DNA of 64,000 nucleotides from Branchiostoma floridae (lineage: Eukaryota > Chordata > Leptocardii > Amphioxiformes > Branchiostomatidae), in the NCBI RefSeq assembly GCF_000003815.2, contig NC_049991.1, forward strand, positions 12,588,307 to 12,652,306. The letters are read 5' to 3'. Shown piece by piece: positions 1 through 13,100 of the stretch. Position 1 is the first letter of the stretch, and every line of letters begins with the position of its first letter. The translations under genes were made by a program, and so were the position numbers. The notes below the pieces were generated by a model. The model was not told the DNA's origin and did no database searches. It saw only the letters and a list, made by a program, of their open reading frames with translations.

Positions 1-2447
1 GCTGGGCCGGGAGAAATTGCTAATCTTTTAGTCAGCAGTTCCGGTAGTTGTCAGTCCTCTATCTTATTGGGAATTTCTGGTAAAAACTTTGGTATACTGT
101 TGCTATACTATACTATATTATATACTATTGCGCACACATCACCCCTCCCACCTTCCACAGCCACCCTTCCATCTTTGCCGATACAAAACTTCCGAATGGG
201 AACATCCGGGCTACAGATGTATAGATGACGACATCTAGCGATGGTGAAAGAATAAGCAAGTAAGCACGGCTAGACCTGAAGAGGATATCAGAGTTTTCCT
301 ATACACAGTCCTTCTTATCTCTCAAAAGTTCAGTAGACCTTCTCTGCACTTTTCTTTATAACAATATAGACTGGAGCTACGTCTGTCTATTGCCTGGTTT
401 CGGATAATGTGAGAACCAGCTATAGAAGGACGTAGACTGTACTTCGATACATCTATAACTGTCCCCCAATACTGTAAAAGTGATTGTGTAGTGCGTTGTA
501 CGTATATATATATCTGTAAGTATATGTCAGCAGTTAGGCTGAAGTCATTTCATCGCACCTTCAAGCAATCTTACACCAGCTCTTTGTCCTTGTTCCTTCA
601 AATTGACCTCTCATGACCCCGTGTGGGCTCGTAGGAAGTCAGAGATGACGGGCAAACCACACCTGCGCGAGGGTCACATCCCAAACAACTTGACCTCTCG
701 ACCCTGCGTTGTTTATACGTTACCTGGCGACAAGATCGCTCCATCAGGAGGAAGATAAACAAGTAACACATCATCCTTGTCTTGGAAAGACATCCACAAC
801 AAAGAGCGCTTCTTAGGTTTCAATTTGTTCGGACTCATATGGACTTATCCGGGAGTGGGTGTAAAATCACACGTCGGTGTAACTGAGACTTAAAGCCCGG
901 TAAAGTCGGTTCAGTCGCCCAGGTGCGGCTAGGGTCCCCCCTCCCTGTTTAAAGCGGGGATTTTGGCAAAGAGCAACCGCAAGCCTCTCCCGTCCGGTTC
1001 GAGTTAATAAGATCGTCGTGCATTAGTCGATCGTGTCAGTCGGACTCAAGTTTGTTTTACCGGAGAAACAAAATCTGTTTTCTTACGTCTGTAGTTTCCG
1101 CTCACCTGGGTAAGCAGGGGCAGGCCGCCGTGAAAAGGGCTCAGCTCAAAGGTTCAGAAAGTCGATAAGAAGGAAATGCAAGATTTGTCAGATGTTGGGT
1201 TTATCTCACTTTTCAAATCTTTTGCAGCTTTGGCTTCGGCTGCTTAAGTCTTGAGGTCTTATACGAGGATCGTAACAGGTGCGGACTGGCACAGAGAAAA
1301 CACAGGAGGTTCTATACTTGGAGTTTTGGAACTTGACTTTATCCCGGCCTGTGTGGACCAGCGGTCACTTCACGCATATCTGAAGTCATTCAATTCAATC
1401 TTGTCACAGACCGTACACAAAATATCGTAGTTCGCCGTTAATTTGAAATTCAAACTCTTGACCAAAACTCTTGAAAGCAGACAATATGCCTTAATGCTAT
1501 TCCAAACCGTACGCTAGTAGTAAATTACAGCATAAAAGCTTGTCCAAAGAGAAAGGTGTTGAAACAAATACCAAATCGCTCCATTTCTAACTACTGTTTT
1601 GCAGCTGTGTACAAAATGTACGCCATCATCTACATGTGTAGCTTTTATTCGGTACATAAAAGAAAAAAAAATGCAAGACTCCTCTATCTTATCTTTAAAG
1701 ATATCAGAATTGTACTATATTTTCTAGATATTCTCATGAGAGTTCGTATCAAGTGTCTTTTCTAAGACAGAGATATCGGGAGGAGAACAGGTGCTTCAGA
1801 CGGCAGGCTTCCCTCTGTAAAGTTTACGGAACCTGTCAGTCACTTTTACCGTTAAGTTGTAAACAATTAGCGCCAGGTGACGCCTTCTCACACGGGAACA
1901 CCGCACTTCAAGGGAAAGACACGGGAAACGAAAAGAACCAAGTTTTAGACTAGTAAACAAAAACGGATGACAGAGTTCTGTAAATGACATGTATTCACAT
2001 TACGTCATGACCTAGATTTAAACAAAACGACAAAAGACTTCTTGAGAAACTTAAGAACGTCTTTTAGAAAATGTCGAGACTAATTCGTCATCTTGTTGAA
2101 TGGGAGTATCCATAACGATGTTTTGTATCTCGTAATTAACGAGGAGAGTTGTTCAAATAGAAAGAAAAGTAGTTTACACATGGTTTAATTCAACGGTATT
2201 TTGTTACCATTGAAAAGTTTAACAGACACTACAGAGCGGAAACTAAATCTGGAGATGACTGGACGTTTTCGGCTGGGATGTATTTTTGAAACGGAGTAAG
2301 ATCAGTGTAAGATTTTTGAAAGATATTCTATTCTAAATAAAACGAAAATGTCTTTTCTAGTTACTATAGGTCTGCTATACGACGTACCATTTTTTTTAAT
2401 ATACGGTAAAAGTGTAACATTTTATCTGCTGAATGGTTAGATACTGT
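1..2447. other. Intergenic, no gene recognised
   Basis: This lies downstream of the homeobox gene. It holds only short ORFs of non-coding character. The part from about 580 to 1140 is GC-richer and of higher complexity than its surroundings and could be regulatory, but nothing specific is recognised. Confidence 0.5.
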
Positions 2448-2547
2448 NNNNNNNNNNNNNNNNNNNNNNNNNNNNNNNNNNNNNNNNNNNNNNNNNNNNN
2501 NNNNNNNNNNNNNNNNNNNNNNNNNNNNNNNNNNNNNNNNNNNNNNN
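2448..2547. other. Assembly gap (100 N)
   Basis: A run of 100 N, the conventional size for an unknown-length gap. It is bordered on the right by an inverted repeat of a MITE, which may be what broke the assembly. Confidence 0.99.
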
Positions 2548-2594
2548 CCCGCGACTTAATGCATTACAGATACTGTAATGCATTAAGTCGCGGG
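2548..2594. repeat. Head-to-head MITE ends: 22-bp perfect inverted repeat at the gap edge
   Basis: Arms 2548-2569 and 2573-2594 (CCCGCGACTTAATGCATTAC... and its complement) are perfect and separated by three bases. The right arm is the terminal part of the MITE copy at 2571-2778; the left arm is the same end of a second copy running leftwards into the gap. Confidence 0.85.
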
Positions 2595-2778
2595 GATTAA
2601 GTTCGCGGTAGCGGGAAAATGTACCTTTCGCGGTGGTTTTAATTTCGCGGTAGCACCATGCACTGTAATCTCTTACTGTTATGAAAAAATATTCGCGGTG
2701 GTCTTAAATTCGCGGTGAAGCGGCCGCCGCGAAAACCGCGAACATTAATCCACCGCGAACATTTCTGCATTTACAGTA
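2571..2778. mobile_element. TIR MITE, 'TACTGTAAATGCA' family, copy 1
   Basis: About 208 bp, starting TACTGTAATGCATTAAG and ending TGCATTTACAGTA, with repeated TTCGCGG/CCGCGAA blocks inside. It matches 42220-42423 over its whole length, including the internal AGCACCATGCACTGTA block. It has no coding capacity, so it must be mobilised in trans if at all. The superfamily is not assigned. Confidence 0.85.
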
Positions 2779-4185
2779 TTCCTCAGTACCTCAGTCAGCG
2801 CTGTAGATATATAGTCTCTTTGCACACCTGTTTACGAAGATAAGAATATTCAATTTTACGGTAGCTACAACTTTTCATCGTCTGAGAAAAATAATCCTCA
2901 ATATATCAGTAACAAGTGATCGTTCTCTTTGTCCTGGTGGCCTTAACACGACAACCCATGCACGACCAAGCAGCCTCGCGGCAACGTGAACCCTACACTC
3001 CGCACACACGTCTCTCCACACAACCGGCTAAGATTTTTATCTACTCATTTTCTCCTGATTCCTTATCTTAGGAGATGAGTTACCGGGTGGTCCAGAAGTG
3101 GGGTAGAAGTGAAACTGAGACACGTTTTATACTTTCTCATTTCTTTATTCAAATCTTTGGTTGGGAAATGCGACCTTCCTTCGACGTACAAAGCCGTTGT
3201 CGTTACCGATTATGAAATAGATACACATCGTGATTCTTGAATGTTTGAGATGAGAATATGATAACACTTCTGTTACAAAAATGTTCAGCTCCTTTCTGAA
3301 ATGCAGCGTCAAACTGTACCTGTAAATATTTACACAAACTTAAGATACTTCAATTATTTACAAAAAAACCTGTAACTAAAAAACAAAACACAAAACAGAG
3401 TCGCATGAAATGGTTTGCACTAACTTCACTTGAATAGACACGACTCTTGTGGAGTTCATATAATTCGAATGAATGTACTTACTCTAGCGATACTGCACTC
3501 TATAATACTTCTACTGCTGTGTACATTTGCACAGAAGGGTAAAGATTGCAATATATTGAAGACATGAATGTCTAAACAAGATGAAAACCTTATTGCATAT
3601 TTTCGCAAGGATCATTGCCGTTCTTTCCAGAAGTTCACAAAATACTGTACCGTATAGCATATAGGAATTACGATAGTTATTTTTTTTCTTAGTGTTCACA
3701 TGATTTAGAATGGTTTAGTTTTTCATACATGTAGATGCTTGGAAAGCAGTGATATGCTCGATATTTCTAACGAACCGATAAGAAAAGTAAAAAAAAATAT
3801 TACTGTACATACATACATACATACATACTAACAAACACCGCATTACGTACATGCATACATGCATGCATGTTACATTGTTGAAAACCGAGTGGTCCCCCAG
3901 TCTGATGACAAAATACAAAACAAGAGGACTTTTACAAAAGGACTATTTGATGAGTTATTGTTAGTATGGTTTCTGCCTTGCTGGTACCTAGACTAGCTGG
4001 GTACAAAAAACAATGTCACTATCATTACGTTAGAAAATACTCTGAGAGTGACCCGCACTTCGTGATTACAAAAAAACATCTAACCTAACAAATTTCCATA
4101 CTAGAGCTGGGTACATATTCAATGTTTGTACAACAGGAACAAAGATCTGCTACAAGTCTAAGACGAAAGAATTTTGAAAATGTAG
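2779..4185. other. Homeobox 3' flank / probable 3' UTR, with (ACAT)n microsatellite
   Basis: There is no coding exon. A 22-base ACAT repeat at 3807-3828 and a CATG/CATA-rich stretch at 3849-3868 are the only distinct features. Probably part 3' UTR and part intergenic. Confidence 0.5.
3144..3149 (-). terminator. Candidate poly(A) signal of the homeobox gene
   Basis: TTTATT on the plus strand (AATAAA on the minus) lies about 1.0 kb past the homeobox stop codon. It is a plausible end for a 3' UTR of that length, but this is only a hexamer match. Confidence 0.25.
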
Positions 4186-7100
4186 CTACAAACTCTCAAC
4201 GTCAACGTCGACTTCAACGTTCTCTTTCCCAGAGTCTGAACTCGTTTCTTCCTCCTTCTCACTTTCGCTCGAACTCCTTTCCGTCCAGATGGCCTCGATA
4301 TTCGCCAGGTGTTCTTTAGCCTTGGACCTGAGTTTGGCGATGCTGCTATCTCTCCTCCCCGCCTCCTCGTGGTTCGACCCCGTAGATTTCCCACCGAGTG
4401 CCTCCTTCTTCCCGGCGGGCAGACCCTGCAGGACACCCGCGAAGGGTGGCGCAACCATCTCGGGCTCTCCCTTCGGTCTCATCCCGGGCCAAGAGAACTT
4501 CGGCTTCTCTTTCTTGTATTCTGCCTTCTCGTCCGGGTCGCTGTCGCTGCCGCTGCCGCTGATGTCGTTGTCCTCGCTGTTCTTGTTGGAGTTGGGAGGT
4601 TTCAGGGCCTCTTTTGGGTCCTTGCCTTGAAGTTTGAGCTGACGACGGAGTTTGGCACGGCGGTTCTGGAACCAGACCTGTACAAATACAAGAATAAAAA
4701 GAAACTTTAAAAAAATGAGTCAATGAAACATGCATGGCATGACAAAAAATCTTGACGATGAAATTCTATTTTGGATCATATGGCTTGACTCTGAACAATT
4801 GTTACTGTATGACTATGAGGACCAGGTGATGCTTACAATAGATGGCCATCAAAGTTTGTTTTTGCGTTGTTTCTATCATTGTCTTTTGTGTTATACAGTA
4901 AATTTAAAGAACTGTGTTTTGTTGTCGTAATCATTTTGTCAAGACTTTGAAAAGATACTTAAGGTTAGACTTAAAGGAATAAACAAATTGAAATCTTGTT
5001 CCTGTAGGAAGAAGTATATGTAGTGATATGGTTTCTCATCTTGCAATACCACTTATACATCTATTTAGATTCATCTAACAAATCACAGATAAACAGGCTC
5101 CTTGGACACAAGTTCCTACAAGCAGAGTTCACGACCCGTAGCTTTCCTCTTGGTTTTCCAATCAAACAATGTAACCTGAAGACCAGGAATGGTCGCTACT
5201 CCGGGCGCTAATGTGCCGGGATTCCTTTACAAGTTCCTGTTACCCAACAAAGAGCGGCCACGGGTCGTGGAATGCTTTCGAAACACAATTAAGTCCACGC
5301 AAACATGTACAGTTTATTTCCTACAAACGGCACATTGAAGCTTTGCAATGTTTACCAACATGTAGTGTCTTAAGATGACTTAATGAAAAGAGATGAATTC
5401 GTATTAAGTCATTCAACAAAAGATGAAATATAAGAATGTGTAAAAGGGAGTTTGAAAGTTGAGAGTTTACTAATATTGACATCGTGGTTATATGAGTGAG
5501 ATTGGGTTCGAAGAAGGAATGACAGACAGGATTTAAGAAGGCAACTTAAGTCGAGCGGCGCGATGGCTGGAGGAGCCAGGGAAGTAACTAATGGTTACTG
5601 TGGCTTAGTGTGGGGCGGGGTTGGGTTTCTTTGGTTTCGTGGGAACGGGTCAAGACAGCGCGGATCGTCTTGGTGAAACAAAGGAAGACATCTCCTTTTC
5701 TTCTTAAGGTTTCCGACGGAGACTGGTGGAACTGATGAAGCGGACTGTCGGGGAAAAGTTCGAATTGCGTCTAATGGCTGTTTGTAAACAAGGGATAACT
5801 AAAAGGCTCTAGAAGATAACCACAAAGCGTTTTATCAGGAATCACATAGGAACCAATTGGGCGGAAAGCGTAGAAAGTGATGGATGTAAGAAAAGAAATC
5901 AAGAACGTCATTGACCAAAATTAGGCGCAGGTCTGCGCTTAAAACTACGAAAGACAAGTAGAGAGAAAGAGAGAGAAAAGAATGTTTTGAGGCTAAATTG
6001 TTTCGGAGTACGCCGTTAATTTGTCGGCGGTACGGACCTGTGCGTCGCCCCCGACCCAGAACGTCCGGCCTGTGTTCCCGGCGACTGGGGAATTTAACAA
6101 CAACTAATGAAGGCATCTCAGGTATGGACCGGGCAGGACACACCTTTCCATTTACTGTTAGGTCAGGAAAACAGCCAACAAAGAAGGCAAGAACAGTTTG
6201 CACGCAAAGCTTTTAGCTTTCATTTCGAGTTAGCGAAGTTCGAGTCTTCGCGGGGTGAAAACTTTCAGAAGTTTTTGGACAACCACTTTTTAGTATACGG
6301 GCTTCTAAATTTCAGGTATGATTACTCTTCAGATTAAATCAAAAGCGGTATTATAAATCTAGCAGTTACTGGAACTGTATGTGCTTTGTGAGATATTGTT
6401 AGGATTTCATTTATAAAGCAACACATTCTCGAGCCGTTGAAAGATTCCAGCTCAAATGTCTCATGATACCTCGATATTAAGAGCATCTCACAAACAATGT
6501 GTACGGAAAACAAGCTGGCGTTGTGCGTCTCCATTAAGAAGCGGTGTACACTGTATAGAGTTGTGCTCCATTAGCCAAAATACGTCCCACCTCGTGTAAA
6601 ACCTCTTGTTTACTCCGTGGTAAAAACAGTATCACATTTACCTGCACTCGATTCGACTCGGTGGGGGTCAAAAGGGCGCCAGGTGATCGCGCTAATGTTT
6701 CCTTCGCACCGTGCAAGAATTCGTGACTCACTTTGTTCTCCTGACAAAGACGCCTGCCGTAATTAGCTATCAAGAAGTTGTAGTAAACTCGGCACTCAAT
6801 ACTCAGTACCAGTGGCGCCATGTACTGAGAAAGGTTTTTGGTGTACGGGACGCCAACTGTGTCCAAGTATGTTAAAATTCGCAGCGCCAACCAAGCGTTC
6901 CTACTCAGGACGACATTAGCGGGAACTCAAGACGGTGTTTTAAAAACACTCTGATTGGCACTTAAAGAAGGATCGATGTTCCTTCCACGCATGTCTTGAT
7001 TACGACGTCACGACATGAAACTGTACAACACTATGCACCAAATGATGTAGGAAAAGTTAGTTTTATCACTTTTAGGTTACCCTTATGATGAACGAAGGGC

Positions 7101-10100
7101 GTTTCCGCACCCGAGGCTCATCTCAGGAGTCAGACGCTTGCTACCTTAGACCAGATCCACAAGTAGACCATGGTTGCAACAGTTTAAGTAATGGAAAGAT
7201 AAACTAGGACAATCTGGAGTAAACAAACTGCCGGTGTTGTTTTTTCTGCTACCTCAATCAGCGTGACTCACATAGCTTCGGTTTTTAAGGAGGAAATAAC
7301 AGATTTGGAAACTTTACAGTTCCTGCACTTTTCCGTATGCGGGCATACTCATCCCATATAGAGAGCCTTTTTGATTTCAGATACAGAAATTTCCCAATAC
7401 AATTTGAGCGAGACACGTCAGTATATCTTTACCAAATAGACCGAAATCACACTTGAATTCCTTGCTGTCGGTGGCCATTGTCTTACTTAAGTATTAACAG
7501 AAAATGAACTGACTACTGCCACATGCCCCCCCCCCTCACACACACACACAGCGGAAACTATGCACTTGGACTTGCTTTTACTAGTTTTGTCAAGAAGAGT
7601 CCCAGCACACACACACCCCTCCCAGTTTACAGCCCCCGCTCCATGGTTCTTCATGGTCGCCGCCCGTTCCCACGACAGTCTATTGACACAGGTCGTTTTT
7701 GCATGAAGTTATAACATGGGGAATTGACTACAGCTCTTTGATGTTCCCATATCCTTACTTAAACGTAGGGCCCGGAACTCTTTTACCGAGCTTTCGAATC
7801 AAATCGTTGCTTACATACTGTGCATGTATTTTTGTTGTTGTTAGAATTCTAATAATTTCATTTGCCTTTAATGTCCCTTTATACTTGACGTCGATTGCTG
7901 AGCGACCGTCCAGTCGCTTAACCGGATTTTGTGGTCCTTGATTTCATAATTGGAATATGTAACTTGTGAAAGTATGAGTAGAAAACAACAAAGCACATAA
8001 AACGTCTAAACAATACGGCCTTCATCTATCAAACTTGTTGAGCGATCTGTTCAAATCGATGCACTCAGTGCTAGTCACACGGTCACAGTCTCCCGTGGAA
8101 AGGCGGTATAAGGTACATCTGCACATCAAAACATTACGCATCCTTTACAGAGACAGTAGGAGAAAATCACCTAGCCCAATACAGCTGCATCCATGCCAAA
8201 TGTTCCGGTGCTATTTCCCATGAAAAATTACCGCTGCGTGTTGATACAGTGGAGGACTCGGCCAGAACCAATTCTGCAGGTTTTCCATGTCCATTGCACA
8301 AAACACCTCCAGTAGAACAGGCAGGTGAGGAGGCTTGAGTCTTCTTGAGCCATCGACAGCCACTTGGAGGCGTTCTTAAGACCCTTTTTGGCATATTCCT
8401 AGCCCTTCACGCCCAATATGGGTCCTTCAAAAGCACCGCTTAGAGACAGAAGCATCTTTTCTTCACAACTGTTAGGCTAAGCCGCACAACTTAAGGCGCT
8501 TTGGTTGTCTTTTGGAAGGTAAGTTTGAACAACGTTGTCACGGGATAAAACACCAGGACATCTTTGTTTGCAAGTTCCATTCCCTGCACCTGGAAATATC
8601 CCGTTGAAAGCGACAAAAATTTGAGTCTTCCGTTTTCACGTTTTGTGCAATCTGCACCAGACAATGTGTTGGAATGTGAATATATATTTCCTTATTGAAA
8701 AAACGCTTTCTTAAGGGCACAAACCTAGTACAACACGCTCTTGATCTATACATGTATACTTCAAAGTTTGACACATATTTCTAAAAGATTTCTTCATATG
8801 CTCAGTGATGAGTTTTCTATTGGAATGTAGTCAGAAGATATGACCTGACGACAGACTACAACACCTGCACCTACCCTGCACCTGTAGACATGCTCGATTT
8901 GACTTCTGTAATTCCCCACACAAAGCTATTAAGCTACTTGCACCGAAGGTTCTGTCTTTCGAGCCACCCAAGTCCACATATTTGACAAAATGCTGTTCTC
9001 TCCAAAAAGGATAACCATTTTACTAGATTACGCAAAAGCTTTGGAGCGGTGTTGTTGGCGGTGCAAGTGGTTAATGTTGAGTCAGCGTAAGAACACAAAC
9101 ACGCATTTCTGAGTCAATTACACCCTTTGAGAGGCTATCATAGCTTCGAAGCCGTGGCAGCCTTCTTCTCGCGTGACTTCAACCACAAATAGACAAATAT
9201 TTTCGGGAATACTTGGAGATGATCCGTAAGACAACTCAAGGTGTCGAGTCTTTTAACACGCTCAAAGTTATGGACAGAGATATATCATCCATTGTGGGCA
9301 AACCTGTGTGGGCATGGTTTCTTTCGTCGTTTTCACTGTCGCACAAACTTATTACGCATTAATAATTTTTTTCATAAATATTCTATTATAGTAAATTGAA
9401 ATAGTTCACACATATCATGCAAGCCGGGAGATCATTGTCGGCAAATCACTCTCGGATGTTCTTGCAGCAGCTGCACATGGTCGATTGGAAGTCCAAGAGC
9501 AGGACAGTCTGTGGGGTCTTCTGTGTGTAACGTTGTATGTCTGAGAACGTCTGGAGATCCCCTGCTGCCGTAGAGACTTCACCTGGACAGACAGGTCACG
9601 TCATCCCGCAGAAATGTCGCTCCAACCCTCGGAAGTTCCTCCTCTGATCCTGTCACGCCCAGCTCGGCCTACACCAGCGCCGCTAATAGGGAGAGACCGC
9701 ACGGCCGACTTGCGCTTTAAGAGACCCTGAAGAAAATGGCGTATGCTTTCCTCTTCTCGATTTGCTTCTCGTGAAAGGAGCAATGAAAACATTTAAAACA
9801 GCTCTTAAAATAGCGATGTGTGATACGACAGAACTTCCAATGGTTTCCAATTGATTGTAACCCACACGCACAGAGCCGTTCAAGAAGCCTTAAGGATGTC
9901 CACTATCTAATAAACGCACAAAAGAAGTAATGATAGAAACTTCCATTGTCTATTGATAAGGTCCTTCAGACCCCCCGCAAACAACGCGGTGACTTCACCC
10001 TTTATTTAAAAAAGAACTCCTTTGACAAATGTCATCCTCATTGAAGAAGGGCCTCGCGCAAGCCGTGTCGAACACTATCAACATGCAGCCGCCACTAGAA

Positions 10101-13100
10101 AGGCCCCGCGGCCAGGCAGTTGACTTCTGCAATCGCGAGGTAGTGAAAGATCCGGGTCCCCCCGCGATGTGGGAAAGTCCGGGCCGGAGAAAGCCGATAC
10201 ATGCCTGGGATGGTTTTGTGAATTGAAGTAATTTTGAGCGTCGCGCGTAACAAACACGGCGACATTGTTTTCTCCTCATATTTGGTCATGATTAGGACGC
10301 TGACTCATCCCGTGATGTCAGCACCAAACCCAAACCCGCAAATAAAACACACTGTTGTCTCCTAATGGGCTGCGACTCCAGGGTCAAGACGACTTGTCGT
10401 CCTCAGAAAACGTTTACTGTAAGCAATTCCAAACTTGCTAAGAGCTTAAGATCAGAAAACAACTGTTTACCTATCTAACATTGGTAGCTATGACAGAAAT
10501 ACCAAACTGGTGCTGAATCTATTATTTCCAACAAGAGGTGAATTCTACAACAGTTAGCTCATATATTTTTGTTAGGTTCTACAGGATTCTTTTAACATTC
10601 TTGCAAGTTTTTCATTGTAGGTACGAACATTTCTGTGCCTTTTGCTGTGTACAGCCCGTGCTTGTGTCAACACAACAAATCCTTCCCTTTGTAAGTAATT
10701 ATCTAGAGCTTGCTTCTCTATACTTCTGTTAAATACTTAGCGAAAAGGAACACATAGCATCAAAGTCTACGTTTTTTGTATTAATTGTTAAGGCATTACC
10801 CGTAGATGTGGACAAGTCTTCTGCGAATTAAGTGTGTCTTTGTGTCGAAAATAGAAGAAAGTGAAGGACAGGGAAGAAAAGCTGTAGTTGGTATGCTTAC
10901 AAATGAAAGAAAAGAGTGACTAACGTATATTTTTCGTCTTCCGCTGTCTCAGAAAAAAGTCAAACCCAATAAATTACATTGTTTGCCATTTCTTTTTGGA
11001 ATTTGTAATTAGCCATCGGGCAAGAATTTGCAATAAACTTTACATATTTGTATTGTCCATTGACACATCAAAGGGCGTGCAGTTAAGTTCAACAAGTGAG
11101 CGGGTGCCGGTATGGAAAACTAGTTAAAATTGAAAATTCTCCTCACCTGTACCCGGGCCTCTATCAGGTCCAGTCTGAGCGCCAGCGCCTCCCGCATGAA
11201 GATGTCCGGGTACTGAGTCGTCTCAAACGCCTTCTCCAGCTCCTCCAGCTGCCACTGGCTGTAGTTCGCACGGCTGCGGCGCTGCTTCGTCGGCTTCGAG
11301 TCGTCTACACAGACACAAGAGAAGCCTTTCTTTAAGTTTACATGATTCAACTTTTTTTACTGATCGTGTAAATGACTAGCGATGATTAGAGTAACGGTCC
11401 CAAATGTTTTAAGGCGTTTAAGTCCAGAAAATCATTTGTTGTTGCTCCGTTAGCGTTCAAAACGTCACTTGGTGTCTGGGCACATAATTTTTTGTATTTG
11501 AAAAGTTAAGTTTTCACATTTAAGTATGAGTTCTAACTACACGTTTTTATTAGTTTTGTCAAGTCTGCGCATGTATGGCTTTGGTGATAAGCACTACTTG
11601 CCTTGCCCCTTGTAAGTGCAGCACCTTTACCGACATTTGACAACCACAAGAACTAGTTCAATATCACACCTACAGCCGTATTTGTTTCTGTTGACTTCCC
11701 CTCTTTCACCTTATTGTAACATCAACACTGGTCCTGTTACATGTAAGAAACATATGTTCATCTCCTGTCGGCTGCACAACCTCACATTCGGGCATGGAGA
11801 ATCATATCGCCGGTAACCCAGTCCCTTCTTTTGTACCGGCGCCTTTGTTAAGTAACACTGTTGCCACTACACCAATAAATGGCGACCAACACATGTTCCA
11901 AACGAGCCCTCTGTGCACCCCAGAGTTTTATTACTTGTTTGAAGCCAAGATGATTGAATCAAGTGTAACTTCAGATTTGTTTTGGTACCTGGTTTCTTTG
12001 TTTTGGAATACCTGGGCGATTACACTGGCGGAAACCAGGGAACACGTGTTCTAGTCCACCAGCAGAAAACAAGGCTTAATGGGTAAGAGATCCCCCTTCA
12101 TTTGTCATACTGGAGAAAGAGATGGAATGTAGTTAATTGTGGGTCTTTTGTGAGTGGTTACATGCCGTGAGGGTCTCATGGTGATACGTTGATGTAACAC
12201 AAATGTTGGTCGGTAGTATCGGAAGACTCTGCACGGTGGGAACGTCTGAGGAGTAAGAGATACGGCAGGTGGTGCATTGTGTGTGATATTGTGTGTGCAG
12301 GCTGGCGGGTTTGTGTGCTGCTTCAATAGTACGGTGTGCCAAACAATTAAACAAGCAACGTTCCGCCACACGCATGACGCTACAGAAAGCTTGTATTTGC
12401 CCTAACCTAGATTTCAAAATCACTAATAAACTGACAAAAGTCTTCTTTCACTATATTCAAATGTGTAAGAAATGACGACGTGAATCGGTCGTCTTTAGTC
12501 GTCTACTGAATTGCAACGCAACGTACTCATATGGATAGTTCATGTGCCATTGAAATGCAAAACTGGTACAAATAAAAGATTCGTTCAAAATGTGGTTTAC
12601 TTTAATAATTTGTAATTCAGGAGTCATTTTGGGCATTATTAGTTTAGAACACAAATGATTCAAAAGGCGCATTAAGTTCCTTGCCATATCTATCCAAACA
12701 ACCACCAGCGTTTAAACCAATAGCGTTATCACGGTTAAATCAGACGCCCAGATTTGGCTTCCATTCACCGAGCGGAAGGGGTACCTTGCTTCGGTACCCT
12801 CCCCACCGTTCTGTGTTTTTGGTTCCGCAGAGAAAAATCAATCAGGAAATTAGAAAAACCTTCCCTTTGTGCGAAACGCGATTAGACTAATTTTGCTGAA
12901 AGGCGTGACATTAACTATTAAGCTCTTTGATTACGTGGGAGTTGTCCAAGTCTCAGATCACCCGAAGGCACAGTTCCCACTACTGAGAAATGATTACAGA
13001 AATAGAATCAACCGCAGAACGTTACACTAGTAACGTTATATCACCATGTTAGACAACTCAGTGGAAACCACGGAGGGTAACCGTTTCATGCTTTTAACTA

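Noticed and set aside
4289..4735. Several 110-133-codon ORFs on both strands
   Set aside because: Shadows of the GC-rich last exon of the homeobox gene.
6534..6890. ESNRVQ before a donor-like site, resembling the end of the homeodomain exon
   Set aside because: Only a few residues match, with no helix-1 or helix-2 sequence before it; taken as coincidence.
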